Assembly: GCA_018240635.1 (NCBI GenBank)
Contig: JAFEFJ010000012.1
Span: forward strand, 1-32,823
Direction: 5' to 3'
Source of the DNA: Pseudomonadota bacterium
GTDB taxonomy: Bacteria > Pseudomonadota > Alphaproteobacteria > Acetobacterales > Acetobacteraceae
DNA: 32,823 nt
The position numbers and the translations under genes were made by a program. Below, in pieces: positions 16,063 through 24,574 of this stretch. The notes below the pieces were generated by a model that saw only the letters and a list, made by a program, of their open reading frames with translations, did not search any database and was not told the origin of the DNA. The stretch's first letter is position 1. Each line of letters starts with the position of its first letter.

Positions 16063-19000
16063 ATGGACAGTCCGGACGATCCCGCCATCGGCGCCTGGCT
16101 CGACCGGCTCGGGCTCGGCCGGTACCGCGCGCTGTTCGCCGCCCAGGAACTGGACATGGAGACGCTGGCCGAGGTCAGCGAGCAGGACCTGGAAGCCTGG
16201 GGCGTGCCGTTCGGCCCGCGCAAGCGGCTGGCCAAGGCGATCGCCGCGCTGCGCGGCCCGCCCGCCGCCGCCGCCGAGTCCGCGGCCAACGCCGCCGCGC
16301 CGCTGGGCGGCCCGGCGCAGGCCGGCGAGCGGCGGCAGGTGACGGTGATGTTCTGCGACATGGTCGGATCGAGCCGGCTCGCGCTGCGCCACGACCCCGA
16401 GGACGTACGCGAGGTGATGCGGGCCTACCGCGACATCTGCGAGGCCGCCATCGCGCGCTACGAGGGGTTCGTGGTGCGCTATTTCGGCGACGGCGTGCTG
16501 GCCTGCTTCGGCTGGCCCGAAGCGCACGAGGACGACGCCGAGCGCGCGGTGCGCGCCGGGCGGATGATCATCGCGGAGATGGCGTCCTCGCAGCCGCTGC
16601 CGGACATCACGCCGAAGGTGCGCATCGGCATCGCGACCGGGCTGACGGTGGTGGGCGACCTGATCGGCGAGGGCGCGGCGCGCGAGACCTCGCTGGTGGG
16701 CGACACGCCGAACTTCGCCGCGCGGCTGCAGGCCTTCGCCGAGCCGAACACGGTGCTGATCGCCGCCGGCACGCGCCGCCTGCTGGGCAGCCTGTTCACC
16801 CTGCGCGAGGTGGGGCCGCTGACGCTGAAGGAGCATCCCGAGCCGGTCGCCGCCTGGCAGGTGGAGGGCGAGGCGGTCACCGACAGCCGCTTCGCCGCCG
16901 TGCGCAACGCCGCCCCCTCCGACCTCGTGGGCCGCGACACCGAGATGGCGCTGCTGATGGATCGCTGGCAGCAGGCGCAGCACGGCGAGGGCCAGGTGGT
17001 GCTGCTGTCCGGCCAGGCGGGCATCGGCAAGTCCCGCCTGGTGGAGGCGCTGATCGACCGCGTGGCCGACACGCCGCACCGGCTGCTGCGCCTGCAATGC
17101 AGCAGCCATCACCGCATCAGCAGCCTCTATCCCGCCGCGCAACTGGTGCAGAAGATGGCGCGCATCGAGGCGGACGACCTGCCCGCGACGCGGATCGCCA
17201 AGCTGCGCGCGCTGCTGGGCAAGGAAGGCGCCGCCTGCCTGACCGCCTATGCCGAGCTGCTGTCGCTGCCGACCGAGGGGCTGGAGCCCCGGCTCGATCC
17301 CGACCCGCAGGCGCGCCGGCAGGCGCTTTTGAACGCGCTGACGGAGCGGATGGCATGGCATGCCGGCAACGACCCGCTCGTGGTGGTGCTGGAGGACGCG
17401 CACTGGATCGATCCCTCCACGCGCGATCTGGTGGAGCGCGTCTTGACCAGGCTGCCCCGCCTGCCGGTGATGCTGGTGATCACGCAGCGCCCGGAACTGG
17501 ACTTGGGCCTGGGCGACCATGCCAACGTAACGCAGTTGCAACTGAACCGGCTGGCACGCCGCTCCTGCGCGACGCTGGTGGACCGCGTCGCGGGCGGGCG
17601 CACGCTGCCGCGCGGCGTGCTGGACGCGATCCTGGAAAAGACCGACGGCGTGCCGCTCTTCGTCGAGGAAATGACGAAGATGATCCTGGAATCCGGCCAG
17701 CTGCGCGAAGTGGGCGAAGGTTACGTCCTGAACAATCCGCTGCCGCCCATCGCGGTGCCGACCACCTTGCAGGACAGCCTGATGGCGCGCCTGGACCGGC
17801 TGGGGCCGGTGAAGCAGATCGCGCAGATCGGCGCCTGCATCGGGCGCGAATTTCCCTACGTGCTGCTCGCCGCCGTGGTGCCGGTGGACGCGCCCGCGTT
17901 GCAGGACGCGCTGCGCCGGCTGAACGAGGCCGAGCTGATCGTCGGCGCGGGCCACGCGCCAGAGTCCGTCTACAGCTTCAAGCACGCGCTGGTGCAGGAT
18001 GCGGCCTATGCGTCGCTCCTGCGCAGCCACCGCCAGCAATGGCACGGCCGCATCGCCGAGGCGCTGCTGGAGCGGATGCCGAGCCTTGCGGAGACCCAGC
18101 CGGAAATCATGGGCCGCCACTTCGCCGAGGCGGGTGCGGCAGCCAAGGCGATCGACTGGCTGCAGCGCGCGGGCGAGCTTGCGATCCGCCGCTCCGCCGA
18201 CCGCGAAGCCTGCGGCCATCTGGGCCGCGCCATCGAACTGATCGCCACGCTGCCGCACGACGCGGAACGCGATGCGCGCGAGCTCGATCTGCGCGCGCTG
18301 ATCTCGGGCTCGCTGTTCGCCACGCACGGCTACAGCTCGACCGAGGCGGCGGAGAATTCCGAGCGCGCCTACGAGCTGTGCCAAGTGGTGGGCGCGCCGC
18401 ACCGGCTGTTCCCGACGCTGTTCGGGCGGTTCTCGAACTTCCTGGTGCGCTCGGAAATCCACGCCGCCATCGAGGAGGCGCGGCGGTTCGAAACGCTGGC
18501 GAACCAGCACGGCGATCCCGCCGTCGTGTCGATGGCGCACCGCAACCTGGGCGTCGTGCATCTGGTCGCGGGCGAGCCGGCAACCGCGCGCCTGCATCTG
18601 GACCGCGCCGATGCCCTGATGCGCCCCGAGGACCGCGCCGACTACACCTTCGCCTACGGGCTCGATCCGCTGATCACGCTGCTCAGCACGCGCGCGCTGG
18701 TGCTGCTGCAATTGAACGAGCACGTGGAGGCGGCGGAGGCGGCGCGGCTTGCATTGGACGAGGCCCGCACGCTGAACCATTTCGGGTCGCACGCCTATGC
18801 GCTGTCGCGCGTCGGGCTGTACCTGATGCTGCGCGACGACCGGGATGCGCTGGCCGATCACGCGGCCGAGCTGCTGCATGTGGCGCGCGAGCGCAACGGC
18901 CGCACCTGGGAATGCTACGGCGAGATGCTGACCGGCTGGTGCATCGCGCGCGGCGGCGACGTGGCGGCGGGTACCGAGCGGATCGAGCGGGCGATCGCCG

Positions 19001-19308
19001 GGCTGAGCCGTTTCAACGGAAAGCTGTTCGTCTCGCTCGTGCGCTTCGAGCAGGCGGCGCTGCTTCTGGCCGACGGGCGGACCGAGACGGCGCTCGCCTG
19101 CCTGGAGGCGGCGCGCCCGCTGCTCGATCCCGGCGGGCAGCGCATTGGCGAGAGCGATTTCCACCGCCTGATGGCGGTTGCGCTGCACCAGGGCGGCGCG
19201 CCGCGCGCGGCGGTAGAGGCGGAACTCGACCGCGCGCACGAGGCGGCGGTGCGGCGCGAGGCGCATTTCTACGCCGACCGCGTGGCACGGACGCGGGCGG
19301 GGTTGTAG
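16063..19308 (+). CDS. SAM domain / class III nucleotidyl cyclase / AAA ATPase / TPR protein
   Basis: A protein of 1081 residues. Residues 5-65 are a SAM domain (WLDRLGLGRYRALF, LEAWGVPFGPRKRLAKAI). Residues 92-240 are a class III adenylate/guanylate cyclase domain with metal ligands Asp99 (FCDMVGSS) and Asp143 (FGDGVLACFG), and the VGDTPNFAARLQ block with Asn217 and Arg221 for ribose and phosphate. From 285 comes a STAND-like ATPase: Walker A GQAGIGKS (317-324) and Walker B VVVLEDAHWID. The C-terminal third consists of TPR-like helical repeats. All catalytic residues look intact, so cAMP production is expected, gated by the ATPase/TPR sensor. The architecture is widespread in rhizobia and relatives. 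It converges with the six-gene operon across a family C repeat. Confidence 0.92.
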   Translation: MDSPDDPAIGAWLDRLGLGRYRALFAAQELDMETLAEVSEQDLEAWGVPFGPRKRLAKAIAALRGPPAAAAESAANAAAPLGGPAQAGERRQVTVMFCDMVGSSRLALRHDPEDVREVMRAYRDICEAAIARYEGFVVRYFGDGVLACFGWPEAHEDDAERAVRAGRMIIAEMASSQPLPDITPKVRIGIATGLTVVGDLIGEGAARETSLVGDTPNFAARLQAFAEPNTVLIAAGTRRLLGSLFTLREVGPLTLKEHPEPVAAWQVEGEAVTDSRFAAVRNAAPSDLVGRDTEMALLMDRWQQAQHGEGQVVLLSGQAGIGKSRLVEALIDRVADTPHRLLRLQCSSHHRISSLYPAAQLVQKMARIEADDLPATRIAKLRALLGKEGAACLTAYAELLSLPTEGLEPRLDPDPQARRQALLNALTERMAWHAGNDPLVVVLEDAHWIDPSTRDLVERVLTRLPRLPVMLVITQRPELDLGLGDHANVTQLQLNRLARRSCATLVDRVAGGRTLPRGVLDAILEKTDGVPLFVEEMTKMILESGQLREVGEGYVLNNPLPPIAVPTTLQDSLMARLDRLGPVKQIAQIGACIGREFPYVLLAAVVPVDAPALQDALRRLNEAELIVGAGHAPESVYSFKHALVQDAAYASLLRSHRQQWHGRIAEALLERMPSLAETQPEIMGRHFAEAGAAAKAIDWLQRAGELAIRRSADREACGHLGRAIELIATLPHDAERDARELDLRALISGSLFATHGYSSTEAAENSERAYELCQVVGAPHRLFPTLFGRFSNFLVRSEIHAAIEEARRFETLANQHGDPAVVSMAHRNLGVVHLVAGEPATARLHLDRADALMRPEDRADYTFAYGLDPLITLLSTRALVLLQLNEHVEAAEAARLALDEARTLNHFGSHAYALSRVGLYLMLRDDRDALADHAAELLHVARERNGRTWECYGEMLTGWCIARGGDVAAGTERIERAIAGLSRFNGKLFVSLVRFEQAALLLADGRTETALACLEAARPLLDPGGQRIGESDFHRLMAVALHQGGAPRAAVEAELDRAHEAAVRREAHFYADRVARTRAGL

Positions 19309-19321
19309 CAGACCGACGGCC

Positions 19322-19458
19322 CCTCTCCGCCCCGGGGGGCGGAGAGGCTGGGTGAGGTGGAGGATTCCAGGGACGTTGCCGTTGGCGTTTCCCACCTCAC
19401 CCTCCCATCGCTGCGCGATGGGCCCCTCCCTCTCCCCCCGCAAGGCGGGCGGAGAGGG
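19322..19458. repeat. Family C palindromic element, copy 1 (likely bidirectional terminator)
   Basis: Several nested stems are visible: a near-perfect 12-bp hairpin at 19322-19347 (CCTCTCCGCCCC and its inverse), an 11-bp pairing of 19350-19360 with 19392-19402, and CCCATCG-CTGCG-CGATGGG at 19404-19422 followed by CCCCTCCC. The last motif recurs at 28092-28110 with the same CTGCG loop. The element fills the space between the convergent cyclase gene and the GNAT gene, so termination from both sides is likely, although there is no T-tract. Confidence 0.82.
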
Positions 19459-19461
19459 GTG

Positions 19462-20103
19462 TCAGGTCGAGGGGATGGTGGGACTTGGACCTTCCCACGG
19501 CCAGCGTTCCGCCGCCTTGGCGGCTTCCTCCCGCAGCGCTTCCAGCGCGACGGGGAATACCTCCGGCGGCAGCCAGGCCAAGAGCGGCGGGCGGAGGGGT
19601 TCGACCTCAGGGTCCCAGACGCGGGCGGGGGGCGCGGTGCGGTAGCCGATCCTCGCCATCACCGACAGGCGGGGCGCGCCCTCGTAGACCAGGCCCAACG
19701 CCGCGCGCGCGCCCTCTGCGGCGGCGGCGCGCAGCAGGTGCCAGCGCAGCAGCGAGTTGATGCCGCTGCGGCCGAGCGCGGGATCGGTCGCAGCGCGGCT
19801 GAGGATGACGGCGGGGAAGAACCCGGCGGGCAGATCGACCGAGAGGCCCATCGCCTCCGCCGCCGCCGCCGCGCTCGGCGCAAGCGCGGCGCGCATCGTG
19901 GCGACGAGGCGGCCGTCCCGCGTCCAGCCGGCGGCGACGCCGCCCGCGCCGGTGCGTCCGTCCCAGGCGAGCATGTCGGGGCGCAGCAGTCGGAACTCCC
20001 GCGCTGCTTGGTACTGCGCGAGCAGCAGCGCATTGATCGCCGGCGCGTCGGTCGCCGAGGCGAGGCCGACATGGCCGAGCGGCAGGGCGTCAGGGTCCGG
20101 CAT
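19462..20103 (-). CDS. GNAT-like N-acyltransferase (operon gene 6)
   Basis: A protein of 213 residues, last in the six-gene operon. The central region looks like a GNAT fold: a long strand AVILSRAATDP (98-108), then the acyl-CoA pyrophosphate loop GRSGINSLLRWHLLRAAAAEG (111-131), then GLVYEGAPRLSVMARIGYR (137-155), the usual end-of-domain strand/helix/strand with the conserved GYR. The N-terminal PINALLLAQYQAAREF helix and the spacing recall FeeM-like N-acyl amino acid synthases and LuxI-type autoinducer enzymes, but this is only a resemblance. The ATG overlaps the TGA of the protease gene by one base (TGATG). The acyl donor and the acceptor are unknown; an amine on a product of the operon is a plausible target. 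Confidence 0.6.
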   Translation of the reverse strand: MPDPDALPLGHVGLASATDAPAINALLLAQYQAAREFRLLRPDMLAWDGRTGAGGVAAGWTRDGRLVATMRAALAPSAAAAAEAMGLSVDLPAGFFPAVILSRAATDPALGRSGINSLLRWHLLRAAAAEGARAALGLVYEGAPRLSVMARIGYRTAPPARVWDPEVEPLRPPLLAWLPPEVFPVALEALREEAAKAAERWPWEGPSPTIPST

Positions 20104-21098
20104 CAGACCCAGGCATAGGCGGGCGGCAACAGGCGCACCTGCAACTGATGCTCGATGAAGGTGAAGGGGTTGAACCAGGTGTGGTGCGCGGTGCCGCCGA
20201 ACAGCATCCCCACCGCGCGGTTGCGCGAATCCAGCAGCAGCGAGCCGGAATCGCCATAGGCGGCGGGGATGTCCACCACGATCTGATCGGTGAACGCGGC
20301 CAGGCCATCGTCGAAGCCGAGCGGCGCGTAGTTCGCCTTCACCGCCGCATCGACGAACACCACCTTGCCCTCCGTCAGCCCGGTCGACCGCCCCACCTTG
20401 CGGACGGTGTCGCCGGGCTGGAGTTCCCAGGGCGGCGCGCTTTCGCGGATCGCGCCGATGCCGTGGACGTGATTGGAGACCTGCCCGGGCCAGCACGCTG
20501 CGATGGCGGCGTCCACCTGGTTCGCCGTGCCGTCGAAATGCACTGGCACGAAGCGCAGCAGCGCGCCCTGCGCCTCTCCCGGATACCAGCCGCCGTCGTC
20601 CGGCGCGGGTTGCAGTGCGGCGTCGCCGATGCGGCCCTGGTTCATGCGCGCCAGCACATGGTTGCAACTGAGAACGCAATGCGCGCCGAAGATCATGTCC
20701 TGCACGCCGATGGCGGCGGTGCCGATGGGGAAGTCCCAGTGCGACAGGCTCGATCCGCCCGCGATGGGACGGTGCGGCGCGACCAGCGCGGCGTCGGCGG
20801 GGCGGGGCGTGCGGATATGCGTGTGCGGCGCGGGCACGCTGGGCGCTTCCAGCTCCTCCACGTCGATCTCGGTGCGCTGGCCGCCGCCTTCCAGGATGCG
20901 CGGCAGCAGGCGGGATTCATGCAGTTCGCCGGGCGGCCGCTTGCGCAGCACGAAGATCTTCAGCACCGGCTGGTCCGTCATTTCGCCGCCGCGCCGGCGG
21001 AAGCCGACGGCGGTGCCCACCACGTCGCCGTGGCGCAGCAGCGCGTGGCGCTGGTAGTTCTGCACCACGCGCGCCGCGATCATGTAGCGTTGCGTCAT
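20103..21098 (-). CDS. Cytoplasmic trypsin-fold serine protease, NAL1-like (operon gene 5)
   Basis: A protein of 331 residues without a signal peptide. A chymotrypsin-type triad can be placed: His147 in LSCNHVLA, Asp196 in NQVDAAIA and Ser284 in YGDSGSLLLD. The block GRSTGLTEGKVVFV between Asp and Ser, and the long N-terminal region before the His that includes a GTAVGFRRRG strand, resemble the NAL1 (narrow leaf 1) protease group of plants and its poorly studied bacterial relatives rather than secreted DegP or trypsin. An intracellular substrate is therefore expected. It starts 19 bases after the methyltransferase gene with AGGGGG before the ATG, and overlaps the GNAT gene downstream by one base. 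It appears to be the only enzyme in the operon with a clearly intact protease site. Confidence 0.75.
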   Translation of the reverse strand: MTQRYMIAARVVQNYQRHALLRHGDVVGTAVGFRRRGGEMTDQPVLKIFVLRKRPPGELHESRLLPRILEGGGQRTEIDVEELEAPSVPAPHTHIRTPRPADAALVAPHRPIAGGSSLSHWDFPIGTAAIGVQDMIFGAHCVLSCNHVLARMNQGRIGDAALQPAPDDGGWYPGEAQGALLRFVPVHFDGTANQVDAAIAACWPGQVSNHVHGIGAIRESAPPWELQPGDTVRKVGRSTGLTEGKVVFVDAAVKANYAPLGFDDGLAAFTDQIVVDIPAAYGDSGSLLLDSRNRAVGMLFGGTAHHTWFNPFTFIEHQLQVRLLPPAYAWV

Positions 21099-21117
21099 CC
21101 CCCTGCCCCTTCCCGGT

Positions 21118-21894
21118 TCATGCCCGGACCCCGGCGGCGAGCACGATGGTGAGGTGCGCCACCACCCGCGCCGCGGGCCACGCCGCCATCGCCGCGCGCC
21201 ATTCCCCGGCCTCGGTCTCGTCCACGGTTCCGGCGCGCGCCGCCTCGCGCAGCGTGGGCGCGAGCAGGTTCGCCGCCTGCGCGCCGGTGAGCGGCGCGGC
21301 GAAGGGCTCGACGCCGACGAAGCCGAGACCGGCTTCCGTCATGATCCGCCCCAGCGTGCGGCCGGAGAACGGGTTCTCGAAACGCCGCAGATGCAGCGCC
21401 TGCATCCGGCGTTCCAGCGCGGCATCGGCGCAATCGACGGAGAAGCTACCCCAGTCGGAATCGACCATCACCATCGCGCCGCCGGGGCGCAGCACGCGCG
21501 CGGCTTCGGCGATGCAGCGCCGCGCCGCGTCGGGCGGGACGTGCTGCAACAGCCGGTCGCTGCAACAGGCGTGGAAGGTTCCGTCCGCAAACGGCAGCGC
21601 GGTGGCATCGGCCTCGCGGTGCGCGGTCCAGGCCGCGATGCCCGCCGCCTGCGCGGCCTGGTCGGCCTCGCGCAGCATCGCCGCGTCGCGGTCAACGCCC
21701 CAGACCTGGCCGAAGGGACCGACGATGTGCGCGAGATCGACCGTGCCGACGCCGGGGCCGCAGCCGATATCGAGCGCGGCGGCGCCGGGGAACAGGCCCA
21801 TCAGCGCGTAGGCACGCTGCTTGATGGCGCGGATCGCAGGCGTGGCGGCGGCGCGGCGCAGATACTCGGCCGGAACCTGCTGGATCGGGTTCAT
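21118..21894 (-). CDS. Class I SAM-dependent methyltransferase, UbiE-like (operon gene 4)
   Basis: A protein of 258 residues. Motif I is ALDIGCGPGVGTVDLA (about 40-55), the acidic residue that binds the SAM ribose is in VWGVDRDAAML, motif II is ADATALPFADGTFHACCSDRLLQHV, and the post-motif is VLRPGGAMVMVDSD. This is the UbiE/Coq5-type layout seen in many small-molecule methyltransferases, including those in natural-product clusters. The substrate cannot be read from sequence. The ATG overlaps the stop of the PCMT-like gene by four bases (ATGA). A second methyltransferase directly upstream suggests two methylations, or methylation at two sites, in the same pathway. Confidence 0.85.
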   Translation of the reverse strand: MNPIQQVPAEYLRRAAATPAIRAIKQRAYALMGLFPGAAALDIGCGPGVGTVDLAHIVGPFGQVWGVDRDAAMLREADQAAQAAGIAAWTAHREADATALPFADGTFHACCSDRLLQHVPPDAARRCIAEAARVLRPGGAMVMVDSDWGSFSVDCADAALERRMQALHLRRFENPFSGRTLGRIMTEAGLGFVGVEPFAAPLTGAQAANLLAPTLREAARAGTVDETEAGEWRAAMAAWPAARVVAHLTIVLAAGVRA

Positions 21895-22547
21895 GGCTCG
21901 GTTCCCGCGCCGGGAATTGCGGCGAAGGCGGCGGCAGCCGGCTGCACGGCGGCATGAGGGCCGAGATCGCGCGGGCGCAGCACGCCCGACGGGTCTGCGC
22001 GCCACAGCGCGAGCCGCGCCGCGCCCGCGATGGCGAGCGGGGCGACGATGCGGCCGCCCGGCGCGAGCTGCGCGGCCAGCGCGGCGGGAAGCGCCGCAAA
22101 GGGAATGTTGGCAACGATGGCATCGAAGGGCGCGGCATCGGCGAAGGCGTCGAGATCCCCGCCCAGGCTGCGCGCGATCCCCGGATCGCCGTGCCGCGCC
22201 AGCGCGCCCTGGCTGAGATCGTAGCCGCCGGCTGTCTCCACCGTGAACACAAGCGCGCCCATCGCGGCGAGGAGCGCCGCCTGGTAGCCGCTGCCGGTGC
22301 CGATTTCCAGCGCGCGCTGGCCCGGCGCAATCGCGAGCGCCGCGGCGGCGCGCGCGACGGCGGACGGCGCCGGCAGCCAGCACGCGCCGAGCCACAGGCC
22401 GGTTTCCGCATAGGCGATGCGCCAGAAGTCGCGCGGCACGAAGGCGTGGCGCGGCACCGCGCGCATCGCCGCGATCACGCCATCGGGAAAGCCGATGGCG
22501 GCGAGCCGGTCAGCCATCGCCGCGCGCGCGAGCGGCAGGTCGATCAT
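21891..22547 (-). CDS. Protein-isoaspartate methyltransferase-like enzyme with altered loop (operon gene 3)
   Basis: A protein of 218 residues, about the normal length for PCMT. It has the family start (RAAMADRLAAIG), VPRHAFVP (about 31-38) and the SAM motif ALEIGTGSGYQAALLA. The substrate loop that in PCMT reads GxGQTIS(Q/A)P is rewritten to GACWLPAPSAVA, losing the conserved Thr and Ser of the active-site loop. Repair of isoaspartate is therefore doubtful, and a different carboxyl or hydroxyl acceptor is likely. PCMT relatives are known as tailoring enzymes in some lanthipeptide, lasso-peptide and graspetide clusters. Both ends overlap neighbours by four bases (ATGA), placing it firmly inside the operon. 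Confidence 0.8.
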   Translation of the reverse strand: MIDLPLARAAMADRLAAIGFPDGVIAAMRAVPRHAFVPRDFWRIAYAETGLWLGACWLPAPSAVARAAAALAIAPGQRALEIGTGSGYQAALLAAMGALVFTVETAGGYDLSQGALARHGDPGIARSLGGDLDAFADAAPFDAIVANIPFAALPAALAAQLAPGGRIVAPLAIAGAARLALWRADPSGVLRPRDLGPHAAVQPAAAAFAAIPGAGTEP

Positions 22548-24574
22548 CGCCCGTCCTCCGCCGCTTCCGCATAGGCGCGGTCGAAGCCGCCCAGCGCCGC
22601 CACCATGCCGGCGGGATCGCCGTGCAGCGCCACGAAGGCGAGCATGCGCACCACCTCCCGCGCCGCCTGAAGGTCGCGCGCATGGGCGGCATCGAACGCA
22701 TCCGACAGACCGGCGAAATCGGCGCGGGAGAGGAAGATCTCGTCCATGTGCTCCGCATCGTAGCGGTCCACGAAAACGCCCGTATCCAGATCGGCGAATT
22801 CGGCGAGCAGCGTGACGTTGTTGTCGCCCAGCGTGTAGAGCCAGGGGCGCGCGGCGCGGCCGATTTCCGGCTGGTGGTAGTCATGCAGGAAGCGCAGGCG
22901 GCTGAAGCGCGCCAACTGCGCGCCCATCGCTGCGGCGAACCAATCGACGTATTCGGGAACGCTCGGGCAGTCGGTCTCCGGGTCGCGGCCGAGTTCGGCG
23001 GCGAGGCGGGCGCGCGCGAGGCCGAGCACGATGGGCGCGTGCAGGCGGATCGCGTGCAGGCGGCGGGCGCGGGCGCGGGCGGCATCGGCGGTGGGCGGCG
23101 GCGCGGCGAGGCCCGCGAGGCTCGATCCCGCCGCATACGCCTCCAGCGCCATCAGCATTCCCTGCGCATCGGGTGCGGGAACGATGGCGTTCCATTGCGG
23201 GTGCATCAGGAAATCGTGCGCCAGCGGGGCGTATTGGACGCTGTGATAGAACCCCGCGATTGGGTCGAGCTGCTTCACGCGCAGCACGCAGCGGAAGCCG
23301 CGCACCGCGATGGCGGCTTGCAGCCTGCCGATGCCGGGAACATCGATCCAGTCGTCGTGCAGCGTGGCGATGGCCAGCACGGGCGCGGCGCGGCAGCCGC
23401 CCGCTTCCAGCCGCTCGGCGCAGGCGCGCCGGTGGCGCGCGCGGCACAGCGCCGCCAGCCCGTCGATGGCGCGGCCCACATCGACGAAGCCGCCCTCGCT
23501 GTAGGGCGTGCGGCCGACGCCGACGGCGGTGAAGTCGCGCAGCTCCGGCCGTCCCTTCACCGAAAGCCGGTCGATCAGCACCGCGCGGCCGACGCCGGGC
23601 TCCACGAGGCGCCGTCCGTGCGGCTCGTCCACGCCGTCCGGAACGATGGAACGGATGGCGTGGCGCTTCAGCGCGGCGGCGCGGGGCGCGCGCGGCGCGT
23701 CGGCGAAGCCGGGGCCGGCGAGGTCGGGCGAGAGGAAGTCGAACGTGGCATCCGCGCGCTCGGAGGTGCGCACCATCAGGTGCCCGGCGGCGGGGGAGGG
23801 CAGGACGTCCGCGAGGGCGGGGGGCGGGGCGGGACGCGCGGGGTCGATGGGGCCGCCGGACGCGGGCGCGGCGCGGCCTGTCGCGGGGGCGGGCAGCAGC
23901 AGCGGCAGCGGCGGCGCGCAGCGCGCCCGCGCCGCATCCAGCCAGGCGGTCAGCAGGCCAGCGTCGATCCCGTCCGCGCCGTCCAGGAAATCGAAGCGCG
24001 CGCTGCCGTCCGCGGCGCGCAGCGGCAGCAGCACGCGGCGCGGGTCGCCGGCGGCGAGCAGCGCGGGCAGCGCATGGCCGGCGGCGAGCGTTTCGCACAG
24101 CGTGGCCAGCGCACCGGCCTCGGCGCAGGGCGGCACCGGGCGGGCATGGTCCGGGGCGAAGGAGAGGATGCCGCGCAGGGCGGGGCCGTCCGGCGCCTCC
24201 GCCGGGTCGAGCAGCGGCGCGATCGTGGCGGCGCAGGAGGTGTTGAGGAACCCGGCGGCGGCGAGGCGCCCGGCGCGGCCCAGCGCGGCGGGGCGGGCGA
24301 GGCAGAGCATGGCGTCCGGGCGCATGTCCTCGGGCGCGGCGATGGCGCGGCGGTTGCCGCCCGGCAGCGCCTCGTGCCCGGCGGTGGCGGTGGGTGCCGC
24401 GATGCCGGGCGCCAGCGCGAACCACGGGACCAGCACGGCGCGGAACCCGGCGGCGAGCGCCGCCTCGGCCGCCGCCGCGCCGGCGGGGCCGGGGGCGTGA
24501 TCCTCCGTCAGCATCAGCAGGACCGGCCGGTGCAGGGTGCCGCCTGCGTCGCCGGGCGCGCGGGCGAAGATCAC
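22544..24574 (-). CDS. 676-residue protein of unknown function with a faintly SelO-like C-terminal half (operon gene 2)
   Basis: The start is a GTG that overlaps the stop of gene 1 by four bases (GTGA). The next ATG would leave a gap and drop conserved-looking sequence. The N-terminal 220 residues look like alternating strands and helices (RPVLLMLTED, FRAVLVPWF, DAMLCLARP) but match no family I can name. A Pro/Ala linker (225-260) follows. In the C-terminal half, GVGRTPYSEGG (352-362) and LGDNNVTLLAEFADLDTGVFVD (582-603) recall the GxTPYSRxGDGRA and NTDNxSxxGxxxDxGPFxFxD blocks of SelO, a pseudokinase-fold AMPylating enzyme, with Asn586 and Asp596 in the metal-ligand places. This is a visual resemblance and needs a profile search. 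No signal peptide or membrane segment is present. Confidence 0.7.
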   Translation of the reverse strand: MIFARAPGDAGGTLHRPVLLMLTEDHAPGPAGAAAAEAALAAGFRAVLVPWFALAPGIAAPTATAGHEALPGGNRRAIAAPEDMRPDAMLCLARPAALGRAGRLAAAGFLNTSCAATIAPLLDPAEAPDGPALRGILSFAPDHARPVPPCAEAGALATLCETLAAGHALPALLAAGDPRRVLLPLRAADGSARFDFLDGADGIDAGLLTAWLDAARARCAPPLPLLLPAPATGRAAPASGGPIDPARPAPPPALADVLPSPAAGHLMVRTSERADATFDFLSPDLAGPGFADAPRAPRAAALKRHAIRSIVPDGVDEPHGRRLVEPGVGRAVLIDRLSVKGRPELRDFTAVGVGRTPYSEGGFVDVGRAIDGLAALCRARHRRACAERLEAGGCRAAPVLAIATLHDDWIDVPGIGRLQAAIAVRGFRCVLRVKQLDPIAGFYHSVQYAPLAHDFLMHPQWNAIVPAPDAQGMLMALEAYAAGSSLAGLAAPPPTADAARARARRLHAIRLHAPIVLGLARARLAAELGRDPETDCPSVPEYVDWFAAAMGAQLARFSRLRFLHDYHQPEIGRAARPWLYTLGDNNVTLLAEFADLDTGVFVDRYDAEHMDEIFLSRADFAGLSDAFDAAHARDLQAAREVVRMLAFVALHGDPAGMVAALGGFDRAYAEAAEDGR

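Noticed and set aside
15949-19443. A 1164-codon open frame on the minus strand opposite the cyclase gene
   Set aside because: Its translation is Arg/Gln/His/Ala-rich without any domain, and the opposite strand carries a clear multi-domain protein. In DNA this GC-rich, stop codons are rare in antisense frames.
19309-19461. Possible CRISPR-like repeat cluster
   Set aside because: The pyrimidine/purine-rich blocks are inverted, not direct, repeats and have no regular spacers; they form nested hairpins of the family C element.
22544-24574. Reading the operon as a graspetide-type (ATP-grasp plus PCMT) peptide cluster
   Set aside because: The N-terminal half of the 676-residue protein only vaguely recalls a pre-ATP-grasp domain, no central ATP-grasp domain follows, and I found no Thr/Asp/Glu-rich precursor peptide in the 151-base upstream spacer or between the genes.
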